64,000 nt of DNA from the NCBI RefSeq assembly GCF_022539315.1, contig NC_066317.1, positions 50,634,435-50,698,434 on the forward strand, given 5' to 3'. The stretch is from Serinus canaria. Lineage: Eukaryota > Chordata > Aves > Passeriformes > Fringillidae. Every line of letters begins with the position of its first letter. Within the stretch, counting starts at the first letter, position 1. Positions 59,901-64,000 of this stretch are shown in pieces. The notes under the pieces were generated by a model, which saw only the letters and a list, made by a program, of their open reading frames with translations, searched no databases and was not told the DNA's origin. Both the position numbers and the translations under genes were made by a program.

Positions 59901-62900
59901 TATTTATACTTATGTGAAGAATGAATTGTACAAATCATTCACAATTTTCCAGAATTTAAAAACTTCTGCACTCTATATCAATTGATAATAATAAATGTGT
60001 GAACAAAACTAAAGAAAAACATACACCAAGGTACAATTTTCCTTACATTAAAGTATGATTCACTTAAGCAGTCTAGCATCCAGTTTAGCCAAGTCTGTGA
60101 ATGAGTGCCTTTGACCAATCTGTGGGTGTCATTGATGCAAGAAAGGAGTGAATAGAGAACCTCAAAAAGGCAGCTCAGCTTCCTGAGATGTTTCATTTAG
60201 TATATGATGAATGATGTAAAAATTGTAACATTTATCTTGAGGGAATGCATATATACATGCTTACATGCATACCAACCTAGAGTTCAGTCTTCCATTTCTA
60301 ATACTAGGTAAGCTGCCATTTCACAGAGACTCACAGCATGTGCAGTAATCATATTCTTTCCATTCTTCTCTGTGGCATGAATGGCTTTTAGCTGGCAAAA
60401 AAGATATTTTCCATAGATGTTTCTTACATTGTCACCTTCATATGCACCAGGTACCAAGACACACATTTGTAAACAGGTCTCTCCATTGACCATGAGACCA
60501 ATGACCTGATTTGGATTTCTTGGCCACTCTAATAACCAACTCCCAGACATTATTCTCTCCAGTACCCAACACAGATTTATAAACATTTCAATAAAATGGC
60601 TCCTAGGCCTCTCAGGCTATTTTTCAGTTTCCATGGTGTGGTTTTTACTAGCGAGTATGCACTGATGTCTACCTATACAGTATGTGCATATCTGATCTCT
60701 GGCACCACAGACACACAAGGCTCTGACCTGTGGTCTGTTACCTGGCACTGACAGACAAGCTAGAAGCATCTGCATACACAAAAGAGATGCCTTGATCCAG
60801 ACAAACAATAGTGGAGGATAGATTGCAATGAAAGGTGCAGGCATGGCCAGACAAGCGTCCTGATCAACAACATTTACATGCAGCCCAGTCCCTTTTATCT
60901 CCTTGTGTTTCACCACCTGTCTTCCTCCCCAAACCACTTTGGTCCCTTCTTTTCCCCACCTTTGGTTTATCTTCTAAACCTCCCACAATAAGTCTTACAC
61001 AATCCCAGAATGGCCTTCCCTTGCATCTCATAAAATATCCCACACTGCCAGGAAATGACCATCCTCATTTTGAAAAGAGAGCTGCTCCCTTTGATTCTCC
61101 CTGTGGGTCTCATTTCCAGCCCATGGGGAACTTGCCTCCAAATGTGACTGACACACCAATTGCTCTGATTTGGTTTTGGGGTTTCCTTAACCTGCTATTG
61201 TTCTTCTGCATATTTGTAGGATTTGGGTTTGGGGGGTTTTGTTGGGGCTTTTTGATGTTGTTATGTGTACAAGTCTTCAATCACACAAGCAAACAAGAAT
61301 ATTTTATTTTATGAACATAATTTTGAATAAGCGTATTGAGTTAGTTTCATTTGTAAGCTATTAAATTTGATCACAAGTATAATACATTGAAAAGATTCAA
61401 AATAAGTAAAAGAATTTGAATTAATGACAAAAAACCTCATTGGAAATGTATTATGGTTTCTTTGTTCCTAATTTTTGTTCTCTAAAGAAAAATCCCCAAA
61501 AACCAAACATTTTAGCTGTTTAGTCATTGAATAACACTCTTGCATAAATTACAGCATTAAAATTCTGACAATACACAAGGAATTTGGGCACTCAAATAGT
61601 CACACAGATTTCAGTAGTAATAATGTGCTTAATAAAAAAAATGAAGTGCATGTATCCTCTAGTGAATTTTCCTATTGCATTACTAAATAATTTTCCAGTG
61701 TGTCATATCACATACAACTTCTTTACTGGTGCTGTAGATTAATAACTCGCTGAAAGGGTGAACAGAAAGATTTACTCTCATATATTTGGATCATTAGTAC
61801 AAAAAAGGTGACCATTATATGCTATATCTATTGAATATAATGTCCTTTAAAAATGACCTTTAAAGTCATGTCTATGGACCACATAGCATCTGCAAGAAAT
61901 CTTAGCTGTTAACTAAGAAGCCTGTTGATGTCAGAAGACAATTCCAATGACAGTTCTTTTTTAAAAGGCATTATCTGAGTTGTCCTGTCATAAATGCAAG
62001 ACTTAAAAACTGAATTTTTTGCAAATACATTTTCCTCCTCTTTTTTCTTAGTAATCTTCAAAGAAATAAATAACAACTCTAACAACACAGAAACAGAAAA
62101 AAATTGACAACACATAGAGGCAGCAAAGGTTACTGTGTGAATACAGTATTAGCTAAATAGAACAGAAACTGGCAAACCAATTTTAAACCAGTAAGGAGCA
62201 AACTGGTACATTTCATATTGATGATTCCTTCTTTTATTCCATATTGAGTTATACTTATTTGAAAACCCCCTTTTAATTTGAACACTTTGGATAATGGTCT
62301 GTTTTTTAATTCCTACCTGATCCTTTTTCCTGGAGATAACATGAAGCTACTAGTCTTTAGGGTGTGTGGCTGGTTCTTGTGTACCCCAGGGAATGTGATT
62401 TTTGCTGCTTCTTTTGAAAAAGACAAAGTTTTACAGTGACTTAACAGCACCTGCAGAAGGACTGGAGCACCCAGAGGCACAATCCCATGGATAGATAGCA
62501 AGAAGCTTTAGTTTAACCAGTTTGATGGTAGTAACAATAGTCTTCTACAACACCATTAGAGCATCATCTAGACTGAGAATATTCTTTGCTCTGTAGATGC
62601 GATGTGTTCTCTTTTCTGTACAATGGATTTGAATTCAACGCCAGTTACAATGTAAGGATCCTAAACAATACAAGAATTCTCAATCCTAGAAGATGGAAAA
62701 GATGATGAAACAAAGATGCTGCCTGAAAATGCCCCATTTTTTTTTTAATGTGTGGCAGGAAAATACGGGACAAAAACAAAAATTTAAACCAAATGACTTT
62801 TTAAAAATTGCATCTCACACATTTCATCTTGATGAAAAGCATTAACTAGGGACCTTTCTATGAGCTGATTCTGCTGCTTCAGCACAGCAATGAAGTCTTT

Positions 62901-64000
62901 AATTGGCAGAAGGAAAGTCTATCAGCATAGTGCTACTTAAAAAAGCTAATTTAGGAAATGAACACAGCTCTAGAAAACAGATCTTTTCCTGTTAAAAAAT
63001 TGCAATTAATGTGGTTTTTTTTTCAAAAGATCATCTTTCGCATAGAATTCCATCTCTATTACAAATAGTTTGCAAAGAGGAAAATGCTAAAATTATTTGA
63101 AAGGTTGCATACAATAGAAAAAAATGTATGTCAAAATGTTTTTCTTCCCAATCTACCATATTTATTGGTTACAATACCAGGTCAAATTGCTATTTTAGAA
63201 AGGTGTTTTCTTATTTTATAGTTAATGAGTTGCAAATTTTCTACTGGGTTTTATCATCTTTACTAACTTTTTGCTGTAATGTATTATGTTTTTTTTCCCC
63301 TCAACAGACCTACAACATCTGTGTCAGAATTGCAAAAATTTACCTATAACCCTGCTATTTTAGAAACAGTAAAGGGTCAAATCACAGTTTTTGAGAAGGA
63401 AACTGCTTTAAAGGAACACTGGGACATAATTTTCCTACAGCAACATGTACTTCAGAATCTCTTCTATAGAACACTACACAGAACACAAATTTTTTTCTTT
63501 TCTCATCGATCAGAATGCCACATGCAGCATTTCAAGTGCAGTGGACCTCAAAAGTTCAGGAAATCTGAAGCTGGTGTTAAGTGGTTGAATCCAGTTCAAG
63601 ACTAGGTCCCTTTACTATTGACCTCAGTCATTGGACTATGCAAAACTGAAATATTTCAGCTGTCCAGTGGGAACATTTGTGAGTGCTTTTCTATCCCAAA
63701 GGAACAAATGTGAAATCTAATTGGCTACAAAAGCAAGTTGAAAAACAATTCAACAAAAAATTTTTAGAACAGTATGGTATACTGTTCAAAGGGTGGCTTT
63801 TTTTTATTTCTATGTGGCTTAGTTTTGTTGCTTGTAGAAGACATAAAAAATTACAGGTATTTTTAGGTTAGTCGGCTATTTCTGTAAAAAACCAACTGTT
63901 GCATTGCACTAGCTTGTTTTAAAAACTGAAATGTAGGATAAAATTGAACATTAGTAGGTATTACAGTCTACAAAAAAAAAAAAAAAAGCTTATATTTATT
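56973..64000. other. unique AT-rich DNA, no gene seen
   Basis: Seven kb without a transposon or exon that I can support. The stretch 60250-61270 has raised GC and several longer frames (100-codon minus at 60284-60586, 159-codon plus at 60835-61314), but neither has motifs, and the latter ends in Phe/Gly/Leu-rich translation of T/G runs. A good acceptor-like 'ttttttttcccctcaacag' ends at 63307, followed by about 98 open codons with no recognisable protein. An A15 run lies near 63973-63987. Confidence 0.5.

Noticed and set aside
60284..60586. 100-codon minus-strand open frame with fairly ordinary amino-acid mix
   Set aside because: No recognisable motif, no neighbouring exon and no conservation evidence; frames of this size are expected several times in 64 kb.
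60835..61314. 159-codon plus-strand open frame
   Set aside because: The C-terminal third is Phe/Gly/Leu-rich translation of T/G runs; no motif, no splice structure, and composition explains the lack of stops.
63308..63605. Open frame after a strong acceptor-like polypyrimidine tract
   Set aside because: T-runs ending in 'cag' are common in AT-rich DNA; the translation is unrecognisable and the open length alone is weak evidence.

Overview
This window looks like AT-rich vertebrate nuclear DNA from a bird, most likely an oscine passerine. CR1 retrotransposon fragments are abundant on both strands, several carrying the 3' tail motif with the repeated 'attctgtga' octamer style. Solo LTRs of avian ERVL-like and ERVK-like elements are present. 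At 14040-14173 a tRNA-Ile-derived SINE carries a CR1-like tail, the architecture described for TguSINE1 of passerines. These family names come from remembered consensus patterns, not from a search.

I find no convincing protein-coding gene. The open reading frames are short, low-complexity, or lie inside or antisense to retroelements. The window is best read as a gene desert or the interior of a very large intron. One 130-bp stretch at 41257-41386 resembles a terminal exon but is unverified.

Layout: 1-7.2 kb holds four to five CR1 pieces in mixed orientation in otherwise unique DNA. 7.2-14 kb is AT-rich with one GC-richer repeat-like block at 8.77-9.09 kb. The SINE lies at 14.0-14.2 kb and an antisense CR1 3' end at 18.2-18.7 kb. 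An isolated GC-rich island of about 0.3 kb sits at 20.6-20.9 kb. From 22.3 to 27.8 kb is the most structured part: a 758-bp solo LTR with a 6-bp target-site duplication, a pair of 88-bp inverted arms 1.2 kb apart, an ERVL-type LTR on the minus strand, and two copies of an 81-bp block 4.0 kb apart. From 33 to 42 kb there are CR1 remnants, a 37-bp tandem duplication and a plus-strand ERVL-type LTR. At 46.7-47.9 kb two solo LTRs of different class sit 162 bp apart, each with its own target-site duplication. From 49.5 to 57 kb there are three longer CR1 pieces, an ATAGAT-type microsatellite and two perfect AT-rich or mixed hairpins. The remainder to 64 kb is unique-looking AT-rich DNA.

No functional gene network can be described. 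What the window records is a history of retrotransposition, LTR-LTR recombination leaving solo LTRs, and small local duplications. No novel coding system was found. The most unexplained structure is the inverted-arm and 81-bp-block complex at 23.3-27.8 kb.
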